Source: Ophiocordyceps camponoti-saundersi (nom. inval.)
Taxonomy: Eukaryota > Ascomycota > Sordariomycetes > Hypocreales > Ophiocordycipitaceae
Reading direction: 5' to 3'
Assembly: GCA_003339415.1 (NCBI GenBank)
Contig: PDHQ01000601.1
Location: 1 to 14,280, forward strand
Length of the DNA: 14,280 nt
The position numbers were made by a program, and so were the translations under genes. Below, piece by piece: positions 1 to 7,002 of the stretch. Position 1 is the stretch's first letter, and every line of letters starts with the position of its first letter. The notes under the pieces were generated by a model that was not told where the DNA came from, did not search any database, and was given only the letters and a program-made list of their open reading frames with translations.

Positions 1-122
1 ATTAATAAACCGTATTTTGTCGGCATATTTTCCAGCTACGCACAATTTTTTTATATATATATAAAAAAATAAGAAAATAAGCCCAGCCGACAAAATGCTA
101 GAATAAAAATTCGAATTTTTCT

Positions 123-168
123 GCGCAGCGCGCAGCGCGCAGCGCGCAGCGCGCAGCGCGCAGCGCGG
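123..168. repeat. 8-bp GC-rich tandem repeat (CGCGCAGC)n
   Basis: About five and three-quarter copies of an 8-nt unit, CGCGCAGC, stand in otherwise AT-rich sequence. The unit is itself partly palindromic (GCGC). This looks like slippage expansion of a GC cluster rather than coding sequence. Confidence 0.9.
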
Positions 169-246
169 AATTTATTCCCGCTAGGAATAAATTTAAATTC
201 CCGCTAGAAAAATTCATAAAAAAAATTAGCCACAGCACAGGAATAA

Positions 247-303
247 TATTCCTATTTTACATATAGAGATAGGTCTATCTCTATATATAAAATACATATA
301 TAG
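247..303. repeat. 57-bp palindromic element, inverted copy of 5905-5961
   Basis: The core is an inverted repeat built on ATAGAGATAGGTCTATCTCTAT flanks (tip AGATAG/CTATCT). The whole 57 bp reappears in reverse complement at 5905-5961, identical by eye. That second copy lies inside another palindrome, so the element appears able to insert. Confidence 0.8.
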
Positions 304-360
304 AATAAAATTCGATTTTTTTTTTTGAAAAAATCTAAAATAAACCTAAAAAAAATCTTA

Positions 361-730
361 ATGGGAAGTTTAATATATTATTTATCTTGTGGGAATTACA
401 AATTCCATTCTCAGCGTGATACAGGGAGTTTATTGTCACTAAATTTTCTTCCATTGAAGATATTATTATACCGTTCTTTAAAAAATATCCTATATTAGGA
501 GTAAAGGCTCTAGATTTTTAAAAATTTAACCAAATAGCCGGTATAATAAAAGTTAAAGGTCATCTAAGTTTTTCTTATCTAAAGATAAGAAAAACTAGTT
601 TCTTAATAATTAAATTAATAAATTATTAATAAACAACCAAATCAGGGCACGGCTCCGATTTTTGGAATATTTCCAAAAATACGCCGTCGAACAGATAATA
701 TCTTTAAGAGAAAAAATTAATACAAAAATC
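361..730 (+). pseudogene. LAGLIDADG homing endonuclease relic A (C-terminal-type domain)
   Basis: Pieces of a LAGLIDADG endonuclease domain are readable but cannot be translated as one protein. 361-424 gives M-G-S-L-I-Y-Y-L-S-C-G-N-Y. After a frameshift, 426-518 gives V-T-K-F-S-S-I-E-D then I-P-F-F-K-K-Y-P-I-L-G-V-K-A-L-D-F, the classic end-of-domain signature of this family. A TAA at 519-521 interrupts it, and I-A-G-I-I-K-V-K-G-H-L follows to 566. About 120 bp of hairpin DNA (567-688) then separates it from E-Q-I-I-S-L-R-E-K-I-N-T-K (689-727), the usual continuation. It is therefore broken by one frameshift, one stop and one insertion. The LAGLIDADG motif itself is not visible in the window. 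It could be the first domain of the same gene as relic B, or the tail of a separate gene. Confidence 0.75.
567..596. repeat. Perfect AT-rich hairpin inside endonuclease relic A
   Basis: AGTTTTTCTTATC and its reverse complement are separated by TAAA. The hairpin begins exactly where the conserved endonuclease reading (K-G-H-L) stops, so it is probably an insertion. Confidence 0.75.
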
Positions 731-1281
731 CTTCCTTTCAAGGTATAATTACTAATTTATTTCTAGATTCCTATCTAGAAATAAATTGGTTTCATAAAGC
801 TTTAGCTTTATGAAACTAGCGAAGCAAGCACTTTATTTCTAGTCGCAACCCTCCGGGTTGCAACCTAAATTCTCCATGGAGAATTGGTCGGTTTATAATT
901 TTATTAGGTGTTTATATATATTATAAACTACGAGTACAATTGAGATTTAGAATATCCCAACATAGTAGAGATATTCGATTAATGGAGAAAATCGTAGAAT
1001 ATTTTGGGGCTTCTTATCCCTAGCTTTTTTTTTTCGCCACGCATATTTTTTGTCTACGACAAAAAATCAGCAGGCGAAAAATTTGCAGACTAAGAGTCTG
1101 CTTCGCTAGGGAGGCTTCGCCGGAAAGATATACAAATACGCAGGCGGGGGATAATATTCCCGTCTGCAATTAGGGCGGTTTAACCCGCCTACAATTTATG
1201 ACTTTTCACATATTACTAATATTGTAATTCCATTTTTAAATAAAAACCCTATTATTGGTATAAAACTTTATGATTATCTTG

Positions 1282-1319
1282 ACCCCCACATCACTTCGTC
1301 CGATGTGGGGGGGGGGGGG
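1282..1319. repeat. Poly-G capped hairpin inside endonuclease relic B
   Basis: CCCCCACATC pairs with GATGTGGGGG across a short CTTCGTC-containing loop, and the 3' arm runs on into 13 consecutive G. It interrupts the endonuclease reading between Y-D-Y-L-D and the L-I-I-N-R-S-H-L-T block. Confidence 0.8.
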
Positions 1320-1386
1320 TGCCGCTATGCAGCCTTTATGTCAAATTCGTAGTTTAATCATTAATCGTTCTCATCTTACGGGGGGA

Positions 1387-1448
1387 GGTTTATATATATA
1401 TATAAACCGAATTGTTATTCTATATATGTCTATATAGAATAACAATTC
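1387..1448. repeat. Double-hairpin element copy 1 (inside endonuclease relic B)
   Basis: A 22-bp self-complementary hairpin (GGTTTATATATA...) at 1387-1408 is followed directly by a 40-bp inverted repeat at 1409-1448 with 18-bp arms GAATTGTTATTCTATATA and a TGTC loop. It continues as CTAATAGTCCC to 1459. The element lies between the H-L-T and E-G-I-N-S blocks of a LAGLIDADG gene, so it is demonstrably an insertion. Related copies lie at 2150, 3347, 5647, 5897 (split), 11025, 12693 and 13391. Confidence 0.9.
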
Positions 1449-1593
1449 CTAATAGTCCCGAGGGTATAAATTCAATTAGAGAGATAAAATCAGGTATGGT
1501 ATGAATAAGGATAGAAGTTTTAAGATAAATAACCATTCTTAGTATAAAATACCAATATGAATCAATTGCAGCAAGATAAATTTTACTTAAATG

Positions 1594-1979
1594 CATAATC
1601 AAAGATTCTTTAGCTATCTAAGTCTATTTACTTTAATGATGATAGTATTAGTTACAGGTAGCAATTATTTAGTTATGTTTGTCGGCTGAGAGGGTGTTGG
1701 TGTTTGTTCATACCTATTAGTTAGTTTTTGATTTACGAGAATAGCCGCTAATCTAAGTTCTATAGCTGCATTTTTAACTAACCGTGTAGGAGATTGTTTA
1801 TTAACAATTGGAATGTTTGTAATATTATGGAGTCTAGGTAATTTAGATTATAATGTAATATTCACAACAATTGCTTATATAAATAAAAATATTGTTACAA
1901 TCATTAGCATATGTTTATTAACTGGAGCTGTAGCTAAAAGTTCACAACTTGGACTACACATCTGACTACCTATGGCGAT
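1594..1979 (+). CDS. nad5: nad5 exon a: NADH dehydrogenase subunit 5 (internal part)
   Basis: The exon encodes 128 residues plus two bases of a split ATG codon. ND5 is the distal antiporter-like membrane subunit of respiratory complex I and pumps protons across the inner mitochondrial membrane. Visible signatures are [27 protein letters not shown] (holding the conserved TM5 glutamate), F-W-F-T-R-I-A-A-N, N-R-V-G-D, and [17 protein letters not shown], which includes the conserved TM7 lysine. TGA encodes W at several conserved sites, which fixes code 4. The 5' boundary is set by the in-frame TAA at 1588 and by the intron-terminal G. The 3' boundary at T1979 is supported by pairing of GCGAT (1975-1979) with GTCGC (1989-1993). 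The first hundred or so residues of ND5 lie upstream of the window. Confidence 0.95.
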
Positions 1980-2034
1980 AGAGTATTAGTCGCGAATGGC
2001 GGTGTAGGCGCAGGAATAAAATTCTAGAGAGCGA

Positions 2035-2290
2035 GAGCCTCTCGCCACCTTATCCTAGGATTAGGCAAATTTTTAATTAAACATATGTCTAATCCCAGCA
2101 TATTTTTCTATAGTAGATAGAAAAATATGCTGGGATAAGGGACTATTAGGAATTGTTATTCTATATAGACATATATAGAATAACAAGGCGGCTTCGCCGC
2201 CGGGACTCTTAGTCCCTCCCTTATCCCAGGAATAATATTCCTGGGATTAGTTTAAATAAAAATAGGAATTTTATTCCTGTAGGGACCAAC
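2035..2290. repeat. Composite repeat module 1, copy A (partner at 12603-12783)
   Basis: The module starts AGAGCCTCTCGCC, then CACCTTATCCTAGGATTAGG, an AATCCCAGC hairpin (2092-2140), GGGACTATTAGG plus the 40-bp palindrome (2150-2186), a GGCGGCTTCGCCGCC hairpin, GGGACTCTTAGTCCC (2202-2216), a TTATCCCAGGAATA hairpin and TAGTTTAAATAAAAATAGG. The same ordered blocks recur at 12603-12783, but without three of the hairpins. Confidence 0.85.
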
Positions 2291-2432
2291 AAGATGGCCA
2301 TAGTTTGTCCCTATATCCCTAGCGCAGCTAGGGAGGGTTTTCTATCTATACATATGTATTTTTTAATTTATTAATTTATAACTTTTTTATATATTAATTT
2401 TTGCTATAGGGCCAGTAGCCCTTATCCCTATT

Positions 2433-2480
2433 TTCCTACACAGGGCGGTTTCAGAATATTAGGCCGGAAAATGTGCAGGG
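2433..2480. repeat. 48-bp dispersed repeat, copy A (partner at 3424-3471)
   Basis: The shared block contains CAGGGCGGTTTCAGAATATT and then AGGCCGG. Three differences from the copy at 3424-3471 were counted by eye. Confidence 0.85.
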
Positions 2481-2570
2481 ATAAGGCACAAGGGATTATA
2501 AGTCGCCAAATATGCGGTAAAATACCCTACTACTACTACTAGAGCGGGACAGGTTAATCCCTCGCTATGG

Positions 2571-2630
2571 ATTTCATTTCATTTCATTTAATTTCATTTC
2601 ATTTCATTTCATTTCATTTCATTTCATTTC
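2571..2630. repeat. Pentanucleotide microsatellite (ATTTC)12
   Basis: Twelve contiguous 5-nt units, eleven ATTTC and one ATTTA (2586-2590), lie between GCTATGG and CTAGCGGGG. It is a pure slippage repeat of likely variable length. Confidence 0.95.
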
Positions 2631-2924
2631 CTAGCGGGGATCAATTCCGTCCTCTATAGCTGCAGCTATAGAGCTCAGCTATTTAAGATATACATGTCTT
2701 AAATGCAGCTAACTCTACTCAGCTCTAGTAATTTATTAGTAATTAAGTAATTATTAATAAATTGCCTATGTAAAGACGAAAATCTAGAAACATAGTAAGA
2801 AATAAATCGAATATGTTTTGTATAATTTATTATTTTTTCTCTCCATATTTATAGCTCTAGCTCGGCTTCTACAATCTAGGGTTGTAGCTCTATAGGGTGA
2901 CCTAGAGATCTGTCGAATTTCTAG

Positions 2925-3020
2925 GGAATATTATTCCGCTAGCGGAATAAGTTCGCTAGCGGAATAAATTCGCTATACATAGCGGTAATAAATTCGCTAT
3001 ACATAGCGAATTTATTCCCG
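2925..3020. repeat. Cluster of short palindromes (GCTAGCGGAATA / CGCTATACATAGCG)
   Basis: The cluster includes GGAATATTATTCC, two GCTAGC-centred units with GGAATAA tails, and two copies of TTCGCTATACATAGCG. It sits in gene-free DNA of the large intron. Confidence 0.7.
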
Positions 3021-3273
3021 CCGTCACACCCAGCTGCGAAATATAAATATATATGCGTGCATAAAAAAATTTTTTTTTTCTAAATTATAGGGTAAAATCT
3101 GGCTAGCCCTATACTATTCAGGAAAATTCCTTGAGCGATGGATGGATTGATTTCATCCGTCGTCCTATAGAAGCGGTAATACTAGAGGGGCACATTTTTC
3201 TAGTAGTAGTAGAGGTATTTACCGCATATTTTTCTGCGCAGCTTCGCTACCAGAGGGGACTTCTAATCCCTGC

Positions 3274-3397
3274 ACGACTAATCCCAGCTGATTTTTCTAT
3301 CGTAGATAGAAAAATATGCTGGGATAAGGCAGGGACTCAGAGTCCCGAATTGTTATTCTATATATGTCTATATAGAATAACAATTCCTAATAGTCCC
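3274..3397. repeat. Composite repeat module 2, copy A (partner at 13318-13441)
   Basis: This 124-bp module contains ACGACTAATCCCAGCTG, a hairpin centred on CTATCGTAGATAG, GCTGGGATAAGGCA, GGGACTCAGAGTCCC (3332-3346), the 40-bp palindrome (3347-3386) and CTAATAGTCCC. The copy at 13318-13441 differs at one base by eye (3338 C versus A), so duplication or homogenisation is recent. Confidence 0.95.
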
Positions 3398-3423
3398 TTA
3401 TCCCTGCGTAGCTGGGATTAGTC

Positions 3424-3471
3424 TTCCTACGCAGGGCGGTTTCAGAATATTAGGCCGGGAAATATGCAGGG
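3424..3471. repeat. 48-bp dispersed repeat, copy B
   Basis: Partner of 2433-2480, in the same orientation, about 1 kb downstream in the same intron. Confidence 0.85.
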
Positions 3472-4300
3472 AGACTTAGTCGGGACAAGGAAGCTGCGCA
3501 GAAAAATTAGCAGCTCGGTATACCGCGAAGCAGAATATTATTCCTGCAGCTCTCCCCTTCGGATCGGAGGCATATTTTGGGAATATTATTCAGCTCTACA
3601 AAATAGCAAGCAGCAGGAATATTATTCCCCTTTTTATGAATTTTTTTTTTTTCTTGTGCGGTATTTTCTAGAGCTGTGAAGGCGCTTCGCGGTATACCGA
3701 GCTAGAGGGGACTATAAGTCTGCTTCGCTAGGGGAATAATATTCCTCCTAGAGCTAGAGGGTTATATTTATATATAAATATAACCGAATTTATTCCATAA
3801 ATTCCTAGAGTAGAGCTTAATTTTTTTTTTCTCCGCAGGCTAAGCCCTCCTATTTTTTATGCGCATTTTCCCAGCATATTTTCCTGCTATGCAGGAAAAT
3901 CAGCTGGGAAAATCTGCGTGGAAAAACGTGGAAGGCTCTACTCTGCTGCTGGTATTACGGATTAACCCCTCTAGAAAATACGGCCACCAGGAGAGCTATA
4001 AAATAAGGGAGGCAAGGGTGACGGGAGCCTATAGCCATCCTAAAACTAGCTATGACTCTCTGACTCTTGCAGTTGTGGAAAAAATAATAATAAAAGGAGG
4101 GACATAATTAATTAATACCTAAATAACTAGCGCCACTTATTTAAACTCTAAGGGGGGAATAATATTTCCCCTCCCTCCTCAGTAGTTTAGGTATGGTGGT
4201 GGTGGCGCTGGCCACAAAAAATAAACCAAATCCACCCCCATAGTAGTGTGTGATCTCCTAATGATATGCAATAACAATAAAATTAACCTGTAAAAAATTA
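3472..4300. other. Gene-free hairpin-rich stretch of the large intron
   Basis: Only GC-capped palindromes are seen here, such as GGAATATTATTCC variants, GCTTCGC, and an inverted pair TACCTAAA/TTTAGGTA with AGCGCCAC/GTGGCGCT around 4116-4206. Short open frames (for example 3859-4107) follow hairpin arms and show no recognisable domain. No gene is called. Confidence 0.6.
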
Positions 4301-5608
4301 ATGTGGTCATTAGAAGTTATAAATATATCATATGAAAATACAAATAAGCTAATTAACCATTCAGGTTGCTTAACCCCTAAAAATTTAATACCCGCAACCT
4401 GTCCGGCTCTACTAAATGAAGATAGCATAGAAATGCGACAAAGTCAGCCAGCTATAATATTATGTAAAAAAGATCCTGCAGCTACAGCTCTATCTCTAGG
4501 AAAATCAGAATATTGCGGGTCAGATTCTATTAGTCCATTAGCAAGATCCGTCCTGGATAAAGGAAAGGGGGCGGCTAACGCTAGCGCTAACGCTGCGGGG
4601 GACAATAGTGCTAATTTACAAGAAATTATCATAAAAGGCCAAGAGGCCAAAACCCAAGCAATTGTTTCAAGTATAAATAAAACCATAGATTCTGTAAATA
4701 AAGCAGAAGCTTTAGAGGGTAAATTACCAACCGGAAAAAAACATCTCAATAGTCATTTAAATGATCTAAAAGAGAAATACTCTACATATTTTAACGAAGA
4801 GACTGGTAATAGTACCACAACGGAATGCTTAGGGCGATTAAGAGACCATCTCTCGATAGAGAAATGAGGACATAAGGAGAAACTAGAAAGTTTTAAACTA
4901 ATTGAAGAATGTAAACCTACATCTTCTATACTGGAAACGGAATATAAGCTACCGGAGCCTCTTAATAGTTATTTAAATAGACCTGACATAGAGGGTTCTA
5001 GCACAGGGGTTAGCAGCAGCTATAGCCCAGGGTATCCTAGTGCAGAGGGTTCTAGCTCTAGTACAGGGGTTAGCAGCAGCTATAGCCCAGAGTATCCTAG
5101 TGCAGGGGGTTCTAGCTCTCCAGGGCTTAGCAGCAGCTCTAGCACAGGGGTTAGCAGCAGCTCTACTACTACTGCTACTACTACTACTACTAACCGGGTG
5201 GGGAATAATATTTCTCCAGGGGAATATTATTGCCCTAGCACAGGATCTACTTCTCTAAAGCGGGAATTATCTATATCAGACTACAATACTTCATCATCAC
5301 CACCATTAAAAAAACCATCACCATCATCTGTTTTAGAAGCTGTGGCTAAGAGCAGAGGTGGCGGAGATAACGGAAGATCTACGGGTGGTTTTGGGGGAGC
5401 AAGTAATAATCCATCTGGTGGAGGAGGTGCTGCAGGTGGTAGTTCATCGTCTAATACTTCAGCTCGCTCATCATTTGATATTGATACAGACTTTTCAATT
5501 GATTGGGTAAATATAGATATAGAAAATGTCATGTTTATAGTGAAGATTATTATAAAAGTATTAAGAGTTCTAGGGGTCGAGATGGGTAATGATGATTTTT
5601 TTATGTAA
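4301..5608 (+). CDS. Unrecognised 435-aa intronic ORF, Ser/Gly/Thr-rich C-terminal half
   Basis: Read in code 4, this is one frame from ATG 4301 to TAA 5606-5608. The standard code would cut it at the TGA at 4865-4867. I do not recognise a family. Residues 1 to about 190 are of mixed composition, with a polar, charged stretch around 100-185 (K-G-Q-E-A-K-T-Q, L-N-D-L-K-E-K-Y-S-T-Y-F) that could be helical. About 231-300 is an imperfect 20-residue repeat (S-T-G-V-S-S-S-Y-S-P-x-Y-P-S-A) ending in a threonine run. About 345-390 is Gly/Ser-rich, and the C-terminus is hydrophobic then acidic (M-F-I-V-K-I-I-I-K-V-L-R...D-D-F-F-M). There is no LAGLIDADG or GIY-YIG motif and no polymerase motif. The frame stays open through repeats and a hairpin (5201-5234), and its base use is more GC-rich than nad5. 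It could be cargo from a mitochondrial plasmid, or chance coding over expanded repeats. Expression is unproven. Confidence 0.55.
4993..5180. repeat. 60-bp tandem repeat within the 435-aa ORF
   Basis: ACAGGGGTTAGCAGCAGCTA and the bases that follow recur with a period of exactly 60 bp (5003-5045 and 5063-5105, one difference seen). A third, diverged partial unit continues to about 5180. Sixty is a multiple of three, so unit gain or loss keeps frame. Confidence 0.9.
5201..5234. repeat. Hairpin embedded in the 435-aa ORF
   Basis: GGGAATAATATT faces AATATTATTGCCC across TCTCCAGGGG. The same GGAATAATATTCC-type palindrome recurs across the window's non-coding DNA. Here it is translated in frame (V-G-N-N-I-S-P-G-E-Y-Y). 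Confidence 0.7.
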
Positions 5609-5646
5609 TGTATTAATATAATAGTAGATAGGTTTTACTAGTTGGA

Positions 5647-5707
5647 GGTTTATATATATATATAAACCGAATTTATATTCTATATATGTCTATATAGAAA
5701 TAAATTC
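5647..5707. repeat. Double-hairpin element copy 4 (diverged)
   Basis: The GGTTTATATATA hairpin at 5647-5668 is followed by a diverged 39-bp form of the palindrome (GAATTTATATTC... 5669-5707), then CTAAAAGTCCC. Confidence 0.85.
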
Positions 5708-5896
5708 CTAAAAGTCCCCCCTGGAGCTGGCGCCAGAGAGCTGCAGCAATATATATGCGCTAGCTGCTCTCTCTGTTCTTATTCTGCAGCAGGGTTTTAT
5801 TTATCTATATGAATTTTTTTATATGGGTATAGCTACCATACCATACCGGGGAAGCCCATACCGGCAGGGACTAAGAGTCCCGGCGGCGAAGCCGCC

Positions 5897-6061
5897 TTGT
5901 TATTCTATATATGTATTTTATATATAGAGATAGACCTATCTCTATATGTAAAATAGGAATAATATGAATTTTTTATAATTTATATTAATTATAAAAAATC
6001 CGTTTTACTTTATATATATATATTATATAAAGTAAAACTCCCCTATATAGAATAACAATTC
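5897..6061. repeat. 40-bp palindrome copy split by a nested hairpin insertion
   Basis: The left arm TTGTTATTCTATATATGT (5897-5914) and the right arm CTATATAGAATAACAATTC (6043-6061) of the 40-bp palindrome are separated by about 128 bp. That insert holds the inverted copy of 247-303 (5905-5961, sharing the CTATATATGT edge), an AATTTTTTATAAT hairpin, and GTTTTACTTTATA...TATAAAGTAAAAC (about 6002-6038). The order of insertions can be read directly. Confidence 0.8.
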
Positions 6062-6500
6062 CTAATAGTGCCCGGCGAAGATTATGAATTTTTTATATAA
6101 TAGAGTAGAGCCATAAAAAAATTCGGTTTTCCTGCATATTTGCCCTGCATATTTGCTTATTTTTCTAGCGGGCCACTTCTAGTAGAAAAATTTTTTATGA
6201 AAAATTTTTTAGCCGCTCAGGTACCGGCACCGATTTTTTTTTGGGGGGGGGGGGGACTCTTAGTCCCCAAAAATAGCGAGTCTCCACTAGAAAAATTAGA
6301 AGTCGCCAGGGTAAAATACCTCTAGAGCTAGTAATTACCAATGAACCTTTCATAGGATTATATAAAGAGGGGTGGGTGGGGGTACTTCGTAGGCAACTAG
6401 CGGGGTAATAAATTATGGAGGGAGGGAGGCGAAGGAAGGAAGCGGCCCTCCTCCACTTTAGCAAAGTATTTGTCTATTTCATATAAATTATTATAAGTTT
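6060..6500. other. Gene-free hairpin and poly-G stretch
   Basis: Contains AAAAATTTTTTATGAAAAATTTTTTA, a run of 13 G (6243-6255) followed by GGGACTCTTAGTCCC, and purine-rich GGAGGGAGG (about 6416-6427). No coding signature was found on either strand. Confidence 0.6.
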
Positions 6501-6530
6501 TAATTAGTTATTTAGGTAAAATAAAATGCC

Positions 6531-6670
6531 GTAACGACTCGGGTGTTAACGGCTAAAGCTACTTCACTTTTATTTTCTGAGGTAGTCAGGCCGTCGATAA
6601 TTTATTTTATCGCTACAGGCTGGTTCACCTGGGGGTGGCTGCAATGCTGCTTAATGTACAGTCGGGGGCT
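6531..6670 (+). other. Possible catalytic-core segment of the large nad5 intron
   Basis: GCCGTAACGACTCGGG (6528-6543) and GTTAACGGC can form a stem. Further on, GCTGCTTAATGTACAGTCGG (about 6647-6666) resembles the conserved 3' core/P7 strand of some fungal group I introns, and GACT (6535-6538) can pair with AGTC. This is a partial pattern match only. A covariance model would decide. Confidence 0.35.
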
Positions 6671-6788
6671 AATTTTATTAGTATTGCTTATCATTAGATC
6701 GATCACACAATCCATCCTCTATGGTGTTTTTCTTTCCTATGTTACATATCAGCCTGCGGGCTTAGTTATTTATAAAAATATAGCCTTG

Positions 6789-7002
6789 GGAGGGGCCTAC
6801 ACCGGTATCAGCCTTAATACACGCAGCTACGATGGTAACTGCTGGCGTATACCTGCTTATCCGCTCATCTCCATTAATCGAATATAGTAGTGTTGTTTTA
6901 CTTTTATGTCTATGGTTAGGAGGTGCAACAACTGTATTTAGTTCCCTTATAGGATTATTCCAACAAGATATAAAAAAAATTGTAGCTTATTCCACTATGA
7001 GT
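6789..7002 (+). CDS. nad5: nad5 exon b: NADH dehydrogenase subunit 5 (central part)
   Basis: The first base (G6789) completes the split ATG, and 71 codons follow. The exon carries the most conserved part of the antiporter fold: [20 protein letters not shown] then Y-L-L-I-R-S-S-P, with the conserved proline and histidine of the broken helix. It ends [17 protein letters not shown], with the conserved lysine pair of the next half-channel. The exon ends at T7002 (M-S). TGAGT (6998-7002) pairs with GCTCG (7009-7013), ending in U.G, across a 6-nt loop. The frame stays open into the intron and on through the endonuclease ORF, so unspliced RNA would give an ND5-endonuclease fusion. Confidence 0.95.

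Larger units (their letters stand above)
883..1528 (+). pseudogene. LAGLIDADG homing endonuclease relic B, split by three insertions
   Basis: 883-1020 reads L-R-V-Q-L-R-F-R-I-S-Q-H-S-R-D-I-R-L-M-E followed by I-V-E-Y-F-G, a textbook segment of the second LAGLIDADG domain. After roughly 100 bp of GC-rich hairpin DNA, G-K-I-Y-K appears near 1121. 1197-1280 then gives D-F-S-H-I-T-N-I-V-I-P-F and N-P-I-I-G-I-K-L-Y-D-Y. A poly-G hairpin (1282-1319) intervenes before L-I-I-N-R-S-H-L-T (to about 1380). The double-hairpin element at 1386-1460 then splits the gene again, and the conserved tail E-G-I-N-S-I-R-E-I-K-S-G-M-V-W (TGA as W) resumes at 1461, ending at TAA 1526-1528. The order of blocks matches the family, so this is one gene disrupted by mobile hairpins. 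No product is expected. Confidence 0.85.
1..1593 (+). other. 3' part of a nad5 intron (probable group I), 5' end outside window
   Basis: The conserved nad5 reading frame resumes at 1594 (H-N-Q-R-F-F). In that frame a TAA stands at 1588-1590, so a 3' splice site must lie just before the exon. The intron would end ...AAATG with the G at 1593, as group I introns do. Most of the segment consists of decayed LAGLIDADG endonuclease pieces (361-730 and 883-1528) interrupted by hairpin elements. The string AAGATAAATAACC at 1522-1534 could be a weak P7 3' strand, but its partner is not visible. Positions 1-360 hold no recognisable gene, only AT-rich sequence, an 8-bp GC tandem repeat and hairpins. No nad5 N-terminal exon was found here. 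Confidence 0.7.
1980..6788 (+). other. Large (4.8 kb) nad5 group I intron between exons a and b
   Basis: The intron starts AGAGTATTAG after GCG-AT and ends with G6788, restoring the ATG codon of L-P-M-A-M-E-G-P-T. P1 is visible: exon bases 1975-1979 (GCGAT) pair with 1989-1993 (GTCGC), with U.G at the splice site. The interior is unusual. 2020-4300 and 5609-6480 are almost wholly hairpin elements, microsatellites and poly-G runs, and 4301-5608 is a non-endonuclease ORF. No endonuclease reading was recognised. A core-like segment lies near the 3' end (6531-6670). Subgroup is undetermined. Confidence 0.8.

Noticed and set aside
123..168. CRISPR-like regular repeat
   Set aside because: The 8-bp units are contiguous with no spacers, and the context is a fungal mitochondrion.
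1..360. Possible nad5 N-terminal exon at the window start
   Set aside because: No ND5 N-terminal signature could be read in any + frame. The sequence is hairpins, AT runs and a GC tandem repeat.
1420..1602. Minus-strand 60-residue frame
   Set aside because: It is antisense to the endonuclease relic and the hairpin element, and is not conserved.
3131..4107. Several short + strand open frames (3131-3421, 3464-3679, 3859-4107)
   Set aside because: They run through hairpin arms and repeats, show no conserved motif, and the same DNA recurs elsewhere as non-coding modules.
5040..5258. Leu/Ala-rich open frame in another frame of the 435-aa ORF
   Set aside because: It is a frame shadow of the 60-bp tandem repeat and the ACT run.
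4444..5532. Minus-strand frames opposite the 435-aa ORF
   Set aside because: They have no recognisable domain and are mirror composition of a low-complexity + strand frame. All identified genes are on the + strand.
4301..5608. Plasmid DNA/RNA polymerase or reverse transcriptase identity for the unknown ORF
   Set aside because: No polymerase motifs (for example D-T-D, Y-A-D-D) or terminal inverted repeats were found. A plasmid origin remains only a hypothesis.
6543..6887. Open frame upstream of and overlapping nad5 exon b
   Set aside because: It is in a different frame from nad5 over the exon, and its first part covers the putative intron core.
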